A DNA stretch of 64,000 bases from contig NC_088712.1 of assembly GCF_963576615.1 (NCBI RefSeq), forward strand, positions 57,615,010 to 57,679,009. The letters run 5' to 3'. Shown here piece by piece: positions 47,501 through 62,500 of the stretch. A program made the position numbers and the translations under genes. Under the pieces are notes generated by a model. It saw only the letters and a program-made list of their open reading frames with translations, did not search any database and was not told the origin of the DNA. Each line of letters opens with the position of its first letter. The first letter of the stretch is position 1. Origin of the DNA: Watersipora subatra (taxonomy: Eukaryota > Bryozoa > Gymnolaemata > Cheilostomatida > Watersiporidae).

Positions 47501-50500
47501 AACTATTACTGTAGCCTACAGAAAGCCTTACAACCAACTCTACTCATCTGAAGTGAAAGCCATTTTACTGAAACAATGTGAAGTTTTCAGTGGCTTTAAC
47601 GGCGAAGGCTTCAATTCTACACCAAAACAGAGACTGAGAACCTTAACAAGAAAGTTTCCAATCCAGAAGGTTTTGTCCAATCCAGCAGGTTTTTATCGAT
47701 ATTTCCAAGCACTTCATTGAACTTGGGCATATTTATCGAGGTTCATTCACACTGGTGTGTAAAACATTAAACATTGATGCGCTCACGATTTTGGTGACGC
47801 GAGCCATTATAAACGCATTGTAAACAGCAGCACTCCCTGCATCACTAGAATGAATAGCTGTCTTTGTATACAAACGCATGAAATAAATAGTCTATACACA
47901 CAGGATGGCAAACCCGATTTCGCATCACCAAGCTGTTGATAAGACTTCAGTAGAATCAGTTCGTATGATCTGTTCTCTTTAGGAAGTTCTAGCACACGCA
48001 TTTTCCTTTCAAATATTTACTACTTACAATATGAATGATGGAATCGCTAACATCATTTTAAGATGAATGAAATGGGTTTGGACCATAAACATAACCTTCC
48101 ACCCGATGAAATCCCAATATTCTCAAGCATGAACAATTGGCTGACAGAAATAAAATATCAATTATACACGGAGCTACATATGGTCGAATTTAATCATCGC
48201 GGCTGAAGCGTCCCACTGAATATCATCCACTTTGCTATTGGCTAATGAGCAAGCAATAAATTAAATGTACTAATGCTAAAAGCATGTGTAACAATGTCTA
48301 TGCAAGGCAGCGAGCGTTGGTTCATAACCACTCAGCATCTAAAAGCAAACCCAGAATTCTAATGCACCTTGAAGGAGACCAATCCATATTTGAAATACAT
48401 GAAAGAAATTATTATGGCGAAAAGTGAATAAGGGTACCGCACAATGAAAAAGTTTTAGTTACAAAGTTTGCATGTGGTAAATTTGAAACCTAAAGATAAG
48501 ATAATGAATTTCTAGGAGTAAATTTTATAATATTTATAATATAATAAACATATACTGCGTAAACAAAGACTCATAAACCAGACCTCTCCAGATACAGACC
48601 TACAGTAAGTAGAGACAACTTGTTTTACAATCAGTGAGCTTCCTTCTTAAACTCAATCTATATTAATAATATAATATAATCTATATATATTAATAAATCC
48701 CATTTGTCATTCTGTCTGTCTGTCAGTCTGTGTAAATGCGGACTAACACATTTACGCAGTAAAATTTTTATAATAGCGAAGGAAATTGGTGAAAATATTT
48801 AAAAATGGTAACAACAGAGGTACGATTTTTGATCTACCGGCCTATGCAATAATTAATTTGATTAGTTCGAGCTGTTACTTAGAAACAGCATTTGTAAACA
48901 GAGCCATGCGGAGGCCGCTATATCGGTTGTCAGGGTTTCTGACACGCGCTACCCTGACAAGCCAGAATACCGGCCATCAAGGTTCAATTTGTTCAATTAA
49001 GTCTACATTTATGTGTTTCCACATTTTTTGCCTGATTTTATCCAAACTTCAGAGGCGTATGCTCTGTGCCTTCTGCCAGCTCACTAAAAATATTTGGTTT
49101 CAAACTCTGTCCGCTTCCTGAGAACCAGTGTCTAAAATACCCAATTGCTGGATATATAATTAAAAAGGAAAAAATCTACAAAATTTAATAAAAATCTGAT
49201 ATCTCTTCACAGCTGCACATCCACAGCTGGCTCTCCGCACAAGATCTGTGAAAGTTACACTTAGTTTTAAGAGACATTAAAACAGGATGTTACATTCCAA
49301 GTAAAATCATCACACCTGTTGTTAATTTTTTCATGAAACAGATGCCCATCATGATCGACGGAAAAACGAAACCCAACACAGCGTGTTTACGGAACTTGAT
49401 AGGCTGCCTAGCTGACCTTGTCAATCTTTATTTGTAGAGCTGCCCGATAAATATTTATAAACTTACGTCAGCAGTAATAGCTAGGCAGTGGCCTGAACCT
49501 AGACCCTTACAGATACCCTTGTGAAGATGAAGATAGTGACATCCTGTTTCTCCCCTGTAAAGGTGTAGCAGGGATATACTAATCCTAATCAATAGTTTGG
49601 TAAGAGCAGTAAAGAGGAAAAATATGCAGAGGCAGCAAGCTGAATGCCAAGAAAATTTGCAGAAAGTTCCTCTCCAACAATCGTCACAGCTACAATAGAA
49701 TCTGTTACTTTTTGAAACCACAGATATTTCTCATAATGATGACTATTGCTACCTTCGTCACGCGTATATACATTACATCTACACGCATCCAATTCAACCG
49801 ACTTGAAATTAATATTTAACAGACATTTGTGAAACATTGTGAAATAAATCCTTGCTATGTACCTAATCTAACTCCAACCCACTGAAGGCTGCTAAAAGTT
49901 GGCTTTTTTTCAGAACAACACGAGCAAACATATGTGCAACTTCATCCAAATTGACAGCGTGCATACCACTGTTTAGACAGGTCATTAATGAATTTTAATA
50001 AGTAAAAAGTATTTCCTCAAGAATAAATCATCAATAAGTTATATATAATCTGAAATATGAATCTCAGACAATGCAATCATGCGTATAACACCTGCATAAC
50101 ATCATCGTCTCAGATGTTACTCATCGGAAGGCATCAAACTCGATCCTTATGCAGGCAGCACTAGCTGATCATTTAATGATAAACTGCTGTCAAAACATAG
50201 ATTAAACTATAAAAGATAAAAGAGATGTATATATTGTAAAATATAAACTTCAGACAGTGTAGACATGTGGATAACATCATCAACTCAGATGTTAGTCACC
50301 AGAAAAATCAAAATCAATCCTCATGCTTCCCACTCTAGAACTATTACTGTTGTTGATAGCAGGCAGCATTCGCAGATCAATTATTGATGAGCTGCTTTCA
50401 TCTGATTTAAAATTGAATTCTCTAATTTAAATTCACTCCAAATACTGGTTAAATTTAATCAGGTAAACTTTTCAGCTTATTATCAATTTTAATTTGTTTA

Positions 50501-53500
50501 GTAGACAACAAAGCAGAGAGAACATGCTGCCGCACCGAACGCTTTCTAATGCCTGAAGCTGATAAATATTTTATCGAAAAAAGAAAAACACTCTTTGGTT
50601 CCTAAAACATATTCTTATAAGCGCGACACATCAATATAAATCACTGCTGCGAACATTCAGACGTGCTAACAAATGCTGTGAGTGAACACGGCAAGTATTC
50701 ACACCTAGCTGCTAAGATGAGAAAAGCCTCATGAAAATTTGTGATGCAAATATTAGCCTATAGTTCCTTCAACAAAACAATTTTTATAAACCAAGGCATG
50801 CAGAGCGCACATGAGTATTCCAAAATATACGGATAAACTAGCAACTATGTTTAGTATTTATATGTATGAGGCGGGGTGGTGGCAAACCACCCTTAAATTA
50901 CATAGCAAGGGGTAACAAACCTGCTGCTACACAAAAATCTGCTCTCTGTAGTCCCTGAAGCCACGTCAGTGCAGTATTCTCTGTGAGAGAAAGTGCAGCC
51001 AGAGTTTCTACCCCAGATATACGGCTGTGTGTAGTTGTCACTGACCACGTACCAACCCATGTCTTTGAACGCAGCTATAGTCATGTTGTCCAACACTTGC
51101 ATGTATGGCTGTAACCAGAACTCAGAATCACAATATTACAATCATTACGAAAGGTTTAAGAATCAAATCAATTGGTAATTACTTAGTTACCAGCAATGAT
51201 TGAGAAGATAACTCCAATATCTTAGCCAGCTGAATTTTCAGAAAGTAGGGAAAACCCAGATTATTTTGTAGCGGATAAAACCAGACAGATTTAAAGCTAT
51301 ATATAAAAAGTGGCTGTTTCCTTTGAACGAAATAACTCAAATTTCATTGGTTGATTTTTCTTCTTTCAGCTTTGCCCTTCAGGATGTACCAAATGCAAAG
51401 AATCTTTCTCCTAATATAGGATGCATTGTGACCATTTGCTCATGAGATTTGACACAGAAGCAATGGTGGTTGGATGCCCTTCTAACACCACCAATGGCCC
51501 TCCTGTGATTCCAACCACTGACCTACTGATCAAAAGTCAGCAAGCTAACCATTGCACCACGGCGATTCCCTTCATAGGTTAATTTTAGTAGACCCCATGT
51601 GTTTTTGCATAAATTTGTGAAATACCTAGGAATGATAAACTCCAATAGAATTTGAGAAACAACTTGGGAGTTTTAAGTTTATTTGTCAATAGATAAGCTC
51701 TACACTACACCTTATTTCTTGCTGATGGTAACATCAACAGGAACTAATTATTATCTTATGATCAACCAATCAAACCTTATGATCAACCAATCAAACCTTA
51801 TGATCAACCAATCAAACCTTATGATCAACCAATCAAACCTTATGATCAACCAATCAAACCTTATTATCAACCAGAACTGAACAGTCAAAGATAAACTTGC
51901 ACAAAATGTTAGTAGACTTTATTACAAAGTATTCTTACTATTCTATCATTTGTGACTGTTTTTGATGTTTGAGGTGATCTTACTGCCAGGATGTTTCAAG
52001 ATTAAAATCACCAAAACTTAATCACAGTTAAAATGCTCAGAAGAAAATCACATGCAAAATGGCATCACTAGTTGCAATTGTTGCTATAGTTGGTATCAGC
52101 TATACATCCAAGTTGCAGCTATACACGTCTCTATTCCGTTGGTCTTTTTAAAACTATAAATATCATATTCGCACTTTCACTTCAACTGATCCGTGCGCTT
52201 CAACTGCAATCAAGTTTTGTCGATTTTAGTCTATAAACATTCTGGCAATCGAATCACCTCAAACATAAAAAATAATCACAAATGATAGAAAAATACCGAT
52301 ACTTTCTGATATAATCTACCAAAATTTTGTGCAAGTCCATCTTTAACCACCTCTGGTTTAACAATTCCTGTCTGATCAGCTCTAGCACAAAACATTGCTC
52401 TGTGCGGCCAGATTCTTAGGGAACTGAATATAATATTGAGCAAGTGGTTGGTCTGGGAAGGTAACTTCAATTTTTATTGTAACTTTCTAACCAGAAGACG
52501 AAATGGAGGTCTCTCGCTAAAAATTGCAAAACTGCAGTGTCATATCTTCTTAGAGAATGAGTGACAGAAACTCACCTCTCCAACTGTTGGAGCCATGATG
52601 GAGCCCATTACAGATTCAACCACCCAGTGATCACCAACTGCATCATTTGAAGCCTGTGAAGAAATTTTGCAAAGTTGTAAATATGTATATCAAACAGAGA
52701 ACATGAGTGCATCTTTAATACTAACTAGTTTGCTGGAAGTCTCGTGCGCGGTGAGAGACTATCATGGGTAATAGGTGTGTGCATAAGTATCCCCACAATT
52801 ATTCCCCAATACGGCAAGGTGATCAGGTGATGCAGTTGATAGTAGGCCTGGCTGGAAGACGAGTATCCAGGATTGATTACAGTGATTGTGCAATCTTTAG
52901 CAATCTGATAACTCTCTTAGCTTGACTTCGGACAGACGGATGAATACAACTCTTATTATAGTAAATAATATAGTAAAGCTTAAGAGAAAATTGGCTTTGT
53001 AAAAATCACACTCAACGAACTTAACTGGCGATATGAACCGCGATGAAAGACATGATACAGCTAGACCTTTCCAGACTAATTTGGTTCCGAATTCCACTTC
53101 ACATATAAAAACTGATGCATTTTGATAGAAAGATTTTCATGTAGGTACGAAGCAATTTGAGTTCAAAGACCTACGATAAATTCTTAAAAAGTGCTGCATT
53201 GTATTAAACGACCCGTTAAATAAAATTAAACAACTAGAAAAACAAATTAAACAAAAAGGGGCAAGTCAATGAAAGATTTTTAACTTACTTTAGCGACAAA
53301 CAAAAATAAACAGAGTGGATTCAGGGGTAAATGTTGTGATAAAAGCACGGGGTACAACTTACTCCAACTAGAACTTACTAAAGTTTAAACTAACTAACCT
53401 TATATATTTTTTATTATGTACCTATTTTTGATTTTTTAACTTTTAGCAGAGTTTTACTGTTGCTTACAAAACTGTGATACTTAAAATGACTTCAAACTTT

Positions 53501-56500
53501 GTTTATATCAAATGGCTTTAACTGTAGAGTCAAATACTTGCTAAAAGTAGACAGAAACATACAAAATCTCTGCAAAACAGCCAAAAACAGCTGTGATGCT
53601 AACTATGCTTTAGTCGCATAGTTAGCATCACAACACCCACCAACAAATACACACGATGACTTTCGTCATCGTGTGCGTGTTTGTTGGTTGGTGAAAACGC
53701 TACACGCTGCCAGATTGTTGCCCAATTCATCCAACCTTGCCTCGCATATGCTCAAAAAAGATCTGGTTTCAAAACTTTATCATAAGAACAATCTTAAACA
53801 CCTACCTGCTGCCTATCTGGTTGACAATGAAAGAGCCTACAGGCATCGCAGAGCTTACTGCTAGTTATATATTAAAATCACTCATTTTGCTAACTAAACT
53901 ATTTAAAAAATTGTCTATTCACAAACGTTATCGAGAAAACAGAGCATGCAATAATATATACATATCTATATGACTTTTTTGGCAATAATTTCATTACAAA
54001 TAGAAATAATTTTCAAATTATGTCATATAACAATAATAAAAAAATAATAAAAAAAGGCAGCAGTTAACCACTAAAATTGAATAAATAGTTTGACAAATAA
54101 TGTTTAAAATGCCTTTCTCTGCTGAGAGAACGGATATTAGGAAAATTTTTAATGCAGCTGGCAATGATATTTTCAAAATAATTGGTTGTATGCAACTTGT
54201 TCATTAATAGGTTTTAAACAAATGCAAGTTTTAAAGTTTTCACCAATTTTTATAAATAGTTGTTCAAATTCTTTATTAGTGTGAAGGAGAACTTCTTGCT
54301 AGCGCACGCCACAACATGTAAGCACAAACCCATTGCTAGCGCACGCCACAAGATGTAAGCACAAACCCATTGGTGTAATTCAAAGAGCCTCTCTCGCATG
54401 TGAATGCGGGGACATGTAAATGCAGCGCAAAGCTTTTCAGTATTAATAGAATCTCCTTCAATTTTGCGTTATAATTATCTGCCATGTCGGGTAACCATAA
54501 CAACGTACTGTGACGACAAACAAAGCGTAAATTTCTAAGAATGATGGAAGTGCTTTTGTCTTGCGTTCACTCATTAGCAAATTGTTGCTGTTGACATAAT
54601 TCATAGGTCTGTGTATTGCCAAAAAATGATTGCTCTGAGTCACAGCTTTGAGCAATCATTTCGAGCATTTAAGTATTCCCGTTGGAGTTTTCACACCTTG
54701 CTTGCAATAGTAACTTGTTAGAATGGGTGCCCCCATCTAATTCACCAGCCATTCATGGCACCACCTTGTTAGTAGGCTGAGCATAAGTCAATGAGATGAC
54801 ACCAAACGAGCTTTTTCTTCCAATAATTCTGTTTCTTACAAGGAGTGCATATCACCCGGCTGACATTGATGTCAGTTTGCTTAGAAAGCATATAACCGAA
54901 CATTGAAGGGTCACTCACGTCAAATTAAAAGATTTTATCAGAACATACGGATACTTCTCTATAATTTAAAATTTTGTTTGATGTTTCAGGTGATCTGATA
55001 GCCAGCATGCTTCAAGATTAAATTCGACAAAACTTGGTTGCAGCTGAAAAGCTCAGAAAAAAAGATATGCCCAGATTTCCCAAAAAATGACACCAACAGT
55101 CATGCCATACACACCAATAGTGTGTATGGCATCAGCTGCAGCCTGCTCCAAGAGAATGTATCTTCAACCGCTCGTTGACAGTTGAGCTTTCAGAAAGGCA
55201 ATGGTAACGCTTCTAGTTTTTGATGACTTAGAGGCCGGATGGAAAAAGCAGCAATAAATACAGTTCTCCTAACTGCTAAACCGATATCATAGACAGATAA
55301 CTAAACAGATAGCAGTTCTTGTTATTTTAAAGACTAGATAACTATACAAACCCCAGAAAGTCTATCTGTCTTGTAGGTATACCAGGCAGGACCTCTATTG
55401 TCGTAAGAGTAGTGATGACAGTTGACATGTTCTGCCCACGCTGAGCGGGCATTTTCAGTTACCAACTCGAACCGAGGTTCTGGCAAACAGAAATGGCACC
55501 GGCTTAAAATCAGAAGTAACTACTAAAAGGATATGGAACGTCAAAGCTTACAACGGGAAATTAGAGACCGAAGTGTGCAGAGAAGGTGACAGCAAAGAAG
55601 ACGGAAAGATCTTAAGGGGATCACAAGTAGCAGAGGTCAGAACATTTTAAAACCACTTTAAAATAATTTAAAGTTTTTAAACAAATTCTAAAATCAGTGC
55701 TTCTCCTAGTAAGTTAATACGTGATACATATGCTGTCAATTCATCTTAGATACGAAGAACACATGTTAGCTGCTGCATATTCTTGAGAGAAAATGGCTAA
55801 ATGGCAAGCGCATGCAGAAATACACAGTCTAAAATGTGAAGTCGAAAGAATATATATCTTTGTCAGCTAACCAGAGACAGTTAATTGAAACAATTTCGCA
55901 CAAAACTTCCTTAACGAAGGAGATGATACAGAAGGAAACAACCCTTCTATTAACATCAAGTGTGGGCCTAAACATAAGCAGAAGAGTGGCTTGCAAACGA
56001 ACTAAGAAGCCAAGAGTGATCAGAGACATACCTGATGCATGTAAATCCGAGTAATCAGCTAGGACAGTGCTCGGAAATTGTACCCATGAATCGAGGGCAG
56101 ATGTCTCTACAAACTCGCAGTTTAGTGCCCCGTTAGCCAGCCTGCAGTCCTTAGCAAAAAATGGGAGGCTAGAGCCAGTGAATCCAAGGGCGTGAAGCAT
56201 CTCATGGAACACAGTCTAAAAGACACAGTAGAGGTGATCTGTCACCGATATAAGAGATTTGTTACGATTGGTCTAGTGAAGATCTGTCAAATACCGATTC
56301 ATCCAAAAACATCTGGTCAAAAGTCCATTACCTAATTTGATTAGTGTGATGTTTTATTGCGTATAATTTACAAGTGAATCACAAAAAGCCACTGAAAATA
56401 CAAACATAAAGGAGCCATACAAACATTTGGAGCCAAGTCAAGAAAGTCATATAAATAATGATTGATTAATTAGCAGCAGTGCAGCTAGTTAATCAATCAT

Positions 56501-59500
56501 CAATCATTAGTCTAATGACAATTAGTCTAAAGTTGACGTTAAACCATAACTGTCAAGTACAACTGTTATTGTATTTACTAGGTAAATCAGACACGCTGAT
56601 TCCGATTTTGTACTCAAAATAAAGATTAGTCCACTAACTTTCAGTGTAATGAAGGCTTTTTACAACGTTTTAATATCGGTCTCGAAAACAACACAATCGG
56701 CACAACAAGCTCTGCCCATAAATACGTGACGTAACCTAGCTTTTTAGGAACAGAGGTTACGTAGGAATGTTTAGACCGATTTAGAATAATAGAGATGGGT
56801 GTTTTAAAATCCATTAATATCTAAATTCAGCCTTAAAAATAATCTCAGTTTTTTCTGAAAGGTAGATAAGCTATTTAACATAGTATATTCTAAAAAGCGC
56901 GATAACAACGCTAGCTTGTGATAAAACCGCGCTTTTTGACCTCATTTTTCTCGGCGTTCAGCCTATTTAAACATCATGTTACAAGCTACGAGCAATTTTA
57001 AATAGTTTATATACCTTTCATAAAAGACAGATTATTTTACAGGCTGGATTTAGATAATAATGGGTTTTAAGACACCCATCTCTATTATTCTAAATCAGAC
57101 TAAACATTCCTAACTTCCGTTTCTGAAAAAGCTAGGTTTCGTCACATATTTATGGGCGGAGCTTGTAATGCTGATTGTGTTGTTTTCAAGACGGATATTA
57201 AAACGCTTTAAAAAAGCCTAAATGACTTTAAAAGTTAGTGGACCAATCTTTATTTTGAGTACAAAATCGGAATCAGCATGGCTGATTTACCTAGAAAATA
57301 CGATAAAAGTTGTACGTGACAGTTATGGTTTAAGACAGGTATAGAAAAACAAAAACTTAAATCAGACTTGCATTTAGTCTACTAAAGTTAGAGTAGTGGA
57401 AATCTTACTGAATTAAAAGTAAATTCAGGTAAATTTTGTGTACTAAACAACTTTAAAAATAAAGGAGATGGAAATTTAACATAATAAACAATGTTACAAT
57501 TATACTGTGAGCTAAAAATATAGATTATGGGCCAGTGCTTGTAGAAACTCTAAAACATCATTATTTTCCTCGCTAAAAACAGTCAAAATTCTCTCTTCGC
57601 GTTCAACTTTTGTGAGCTTAGCATTGGTTATTGCAATTGGTTTTCGATTAATCGTGTTGTTGGACCAATCGAACCATTAAAAGAGTTGATTTTAAACTAA
57701 TTAGCTTTAGACCAATAAATTTAGACGAACCGTCATTAGACGAACTGTCTGGGACTGGATGTAAAATTGGGTCGATTAAAGAGAGGGAAAAAATTGTTCT
57801 AGCAAATAGAACTATTAGTTGTTATATTTAATAGATACTAAAATACTCCATGATGAGTCATGAACAAGATATATGATGTGACCATCAAAAGATTAACAAA
57901 TTACTCAAAAGACCCCCAAAGTGACAAATCCTTCATGTTAACTTTGGTTGAACATTAGGGACAACCTGAACAGATCACAGAATAGGAGAAAGATACTAAC
58001 AAACAGGCAGAACAAAATTTTAGTAGAATTTATCAGTCATACACATGTATATGACGTATGATATAAAACATCACATACTTAAATCAGTCATCTGTGACAT
58101 ACAGGGGTGTGACATACAGGGGTGTGACATACAGGGGTGTGACATACAGGGGTGTGACATACAGGGGTGTGCTCAATAAACTGGACCCTTTGCTAGAAAA
58201 CTAAAATTTTATTTACAAAATTTTTACTCATCATGAAGTTAGTCAGTTGCCATAAATTACAAATTAAATAAATGCTCATTTTGCCCTAATATCAAATACG
58301 CAAACCAAAAAGTTGTGAAATTATACCTTTGAATGACTATGTAGGCTAAAGTCTGAATGTTTAATTTTTAACAATTAAAGATAACAATCTATCCATGTAT
58401 ATGATATGAAATAAGCACATAAAGATGTATCTGGTATAATCACATCCGTACGGATTGTTATATTTAACCATTAAAAATTAAACGTTCAGCATTTAGCCTA
58501 CATAATCATTCAAAAACATAATTACATAGTTGAAATCAGGAGAAAATGAGAGTTAACTTCGTATGTAATTTAAAGTTATAATTTCTAACTAAATTCACAG
58601 GAAGAAGCACGGTTGTAATTAAGAATAATAGTTTTCCAACAAAGAGGCCAAGTTTATTTTGCAGGCCACTGTAGAAGACTCGCATCCAAGACCTACCTCG
58701 GAAAGTTTCAGTCGTGAAACGACTAACACTTCAGTCGGACAAATATTGATGAAGGCTGCTATTGGTCGGCCAAACTGATCTCTCTTGCAAATCTTAGTAA
58801 ATGCTATAATTCCTGTGTTGATGAGATTCTAAAAGAAATCTTCAAAATAATAATAACAACCATCACTGCATATAATAATAGCTATTGTCATTATAAGATA
58901 ATAACTACCATTATCACATATAACAATAGTTTTGCCATATATCTATATACAGTCAAACATGGATAACTCGAACTTCCGGGACCGAGCAAAAGTGTTCGAA
59001 TTATCAGAGCGTTCAAGTTATCAGAGCACTGTCACAAGTCCATGTATTTACTTATTTATTAGTAGATACATGTACATATACAAACTATAATATAAATAAA
59101 AGCACAACTGGCTTGTTTCAAATTAAATGCTTCTAATGTAAAGTTTAAAACGTTTTTATCAAAAAGTATAGAGATTTTTCTACCACTTGAGATTGGTTTG
59201 TTGTTTGAGGTGATGTTATTGCAAGGACGTTTTTTAAATTGACATTGGCAAAACCTGATCGTTGTTGAAATGCTCAAAAGAAAAGACATATTTTTCTTTT
59301 GAGCGTTTTACCCACGATCAATTTTGCCGATTTTTCTTGAAGTTTATGCAAAGATTACCCCACTTTACCTCGCTTCGGAAGGGCGATCGTAATAACGACG
59401 CTTATGAATTACGAAAAGTTGAGGTTTACCTCTATGGCTTGGAATAAAGTGATTTTCTAAAGCGATAACAACCGTTTCGGTAGCCGTTGGGCAAAAAACA

Positions 59501-62500
59501 GTTCGAGTTAACAGTGTTGAGTTCGAGTTATCTATAGCAATTTATCATTACGTGGGAACGAACCAAAGAAACCGTTCGAATTAACCATGTGTTCGAGCTA
59601 TCCGTGGGCGAGTTATCCATGTTTGACTGTATATGTAAACATTTTTCTAATAGTTTGTCGTGTGTATGCTCCTTTCAGTATGTGCAACAATAGCTAATAT
59701 TAGAATCTTAGAATAAAGAATCCGTACAGAAGATTTGATCGTGGGCCCTCCCATTCGCCAGTCTGACGCCGTACCAATTAGGCCACAGAGATTGATATGT
59801 TCACTGGCCGATATATGTCACTATATGGGAACAAATACCCAATAGCTTTGCATACTACGCAGGGTGATTGCGTAACGTCACAAAGATGAATAGCTCTCAC
59901 TAGTGGGCTTACTCAAATTTTCCATTGGCAATGTAAAGGCTAATAGCATGTGGCAGGCAACTCTCATCACTTCTCATTGTTTATGAGCTGATTTTTAATA
60001 CCCGGGCAATGTCGAGAAGCACAGCTAGTCTATATATTTTTTTTTCAATAATGGTATGTGTATTCGTCGGTTTGATTGTCCAGCTATAGCTATTATTTTA
60101 GCATTGCGCCGACACGTTACGAATCCCCGGTTAGGAAATTTCGATCTAAGGCGTTATAATATTTGATATATCGTCACCACACGCTAATTATTTGAGCAAA
60201 GCGCCCACGCGTTACGAAGCACCGGCTAAGAAATATTTTAGGACTTATGTATATGCAGCACGATGGTTCTTCCGTCTTTATTTAGTTAAGGCTAATTTGT
60301 TCCGCCCTACGATATCGACAATAATTTATCTACTAACTTAAAATTTGGCAACTTGTTAAACAGATTATATACGTTATTAAGAGATATCTGTTGCTCGCCA
60401 TGGCGAGTATAGCGTTATCATAACGTTTATTTTAATAACGATATAGTATATAAACAAGCGCAGTTTCCTTTCCCCAACAGATGAATATATTGATTTGTTA
60501 CACACATGTTTCATGAAGGTTCCTATCAGTGCTCGCTTTGTGTATTAACTTACACATCTTTTCATTTAAACCTAACCAATTAGCAATTCATGATTAATCT
60601 CACATTTTACAGCAAATACTTGTAAAATTACTATAAGATGATATGTTAGATTATCTGTAAGATTTACTGTACTATCGTGTAAGATTAAAAGTATCAGTTA
60701 TTACTCACTCTCTTATAGTTACATTTGTATATACAGACTAGCTGTACAACCCGGCGTTGCTCGGATAATAAAAAAGCCTTTGTCAACAAATTGATTTGTA
60801 TTTAACATATAACAACATTTGCTATTCTAACTTTCAAACTTGATATCCCGAGGAAAATGTTTTGTGCCGGTTAAATAAATTAAAAACAATAAACTGACTA
60901 TAAAAACGTTTAGATGTAAATGTGAAATAATTAGCAAGTAATAGCTAAATTAAGTCGATTTTGCCACGACTGCAATAGAAGATGATTCGGTAATGATACA
61001 ATTAATATGAACTGAGAAAACAAAATAAAAATGCTGAACATGTTGAATTAATAATGACAATTCTTGCATAGAAGTGTGTGCGTGTGTGTGCGCGCGCGTG
61101 TAAAAGAGGTTACTGTTCTATCAGAAGCTATCCATCAACAATTTTCTCATGATATGCAGTTTGAAAGTTAGAATGGCAAATGCTGTTATATATTAAATAC
61201 AAATCAATTTTATGACCAAAGACTTTTTTATTACCCAGGCAACGCCGGGTAGCACAGTTAGTATATATATAAATCTCAAAGTTTGTGTGACTCTGTGTGT
61301 CCATCTACAACTATTAATATCTTAAAATGAAAAGCTCACATCATGCAGAATTTGAACTCGCGAGGATTGCAACCAAATGTTTGTAAGCCAATCATCTAAC
61401 CACAAGACTACGAAGGCTCTTATGATCATACCATATACCATTTTCATGATTTCACACACTAAATGATGTATTAATTGACATTGCGCCTACGGGTTATAAT
61501 GACCGTTATAAAATATTTTACACCCAACTCTATAAAACGCGATGCGATTTCGTTCTCGCCATACTAGGGTGAATTTGTTCTCCGCCATACGATATCAACA
61601 AAAAGTTCTCATGAAACTAAAATTTGGCAATTTGTGTACTGATTATATACATTATTAAGAGATATACGCTGCACGTCTGTCTCAAAGGTAAGAGCTCTCC
61701 ACGGTATGTACTGCACATAGTACATTGTAACGTTACATTTTCCTGCAGAACATAACTGCAAAACGCACTAAAGCTATCGTAGGTAACGACAGTTACTAAG
61801 ATTAACATATTGTTTTGTTACTATTTTTAATGATGATGATTTTGATGATCTTTACCAGGTGGTGATTGCATTAGATAATTACTGTGGGTTTCTATATCCC
61901 TCTATACATCTATATGATATTTTCACCTTATGACGCTATTAGTGAAATAAACTAAAATCATATAATTGTATACCACATAATTTTTTATTGTAATTTTAGC
62001 CAAACAGACTAGGCCTATATTTAGCCATTACTTGCTAATGATTTCACAATTAAATATAATTACTTCTACAGTTTCATTTTTTCTCCGAATTTATTTCAAA
62101 AAAAAACTTCTTCCATGAATTTGAAAGTTACAGTTAGTTGAAAAAGTTTGAAAACCTTTACAGTTGTTTTTTATGTTTTCTCTAACTTTATTTGAATTGC
62201 ACAAAAACCCCTCTTCTCGTGATATAAAGTTTAAAAGTTAGAATGGTGAATGTTGCATATGTTAAATAAAAATAAATTTTCTGTCCAAAGACTTTTTTAT
62301 TACCCAGGCAACGCCAGGCATTCATCTAGTTATATGATAACTACCATTCTTACACAGAGAGTAGACGCTCCTACAACAAAAATAATCTGTTTCAAGAACA
62401 TTTACGTCATACGGATTTCACGTTATACTAACAGTAAAATACATTAAAATTGCCTGATCCTTACCAAGATCATTCCAAACCCATATCTTTGGTTCTTCAA

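Noticed and set aside
49589..49837. 82-codon minus-strand frame as an M8 exon
   Set aside because: Its cysteine spacing does not fit the family and its splice phase does not join the neighbours; the 88-base exon at 49467-49554 does.
51757..51870. Regular direct repeats as a CRISPR-like array (also 58096-58172)
   Set aside because: Units are contiguous with no spacers; these are ordinary minisatellites in animal DNA.
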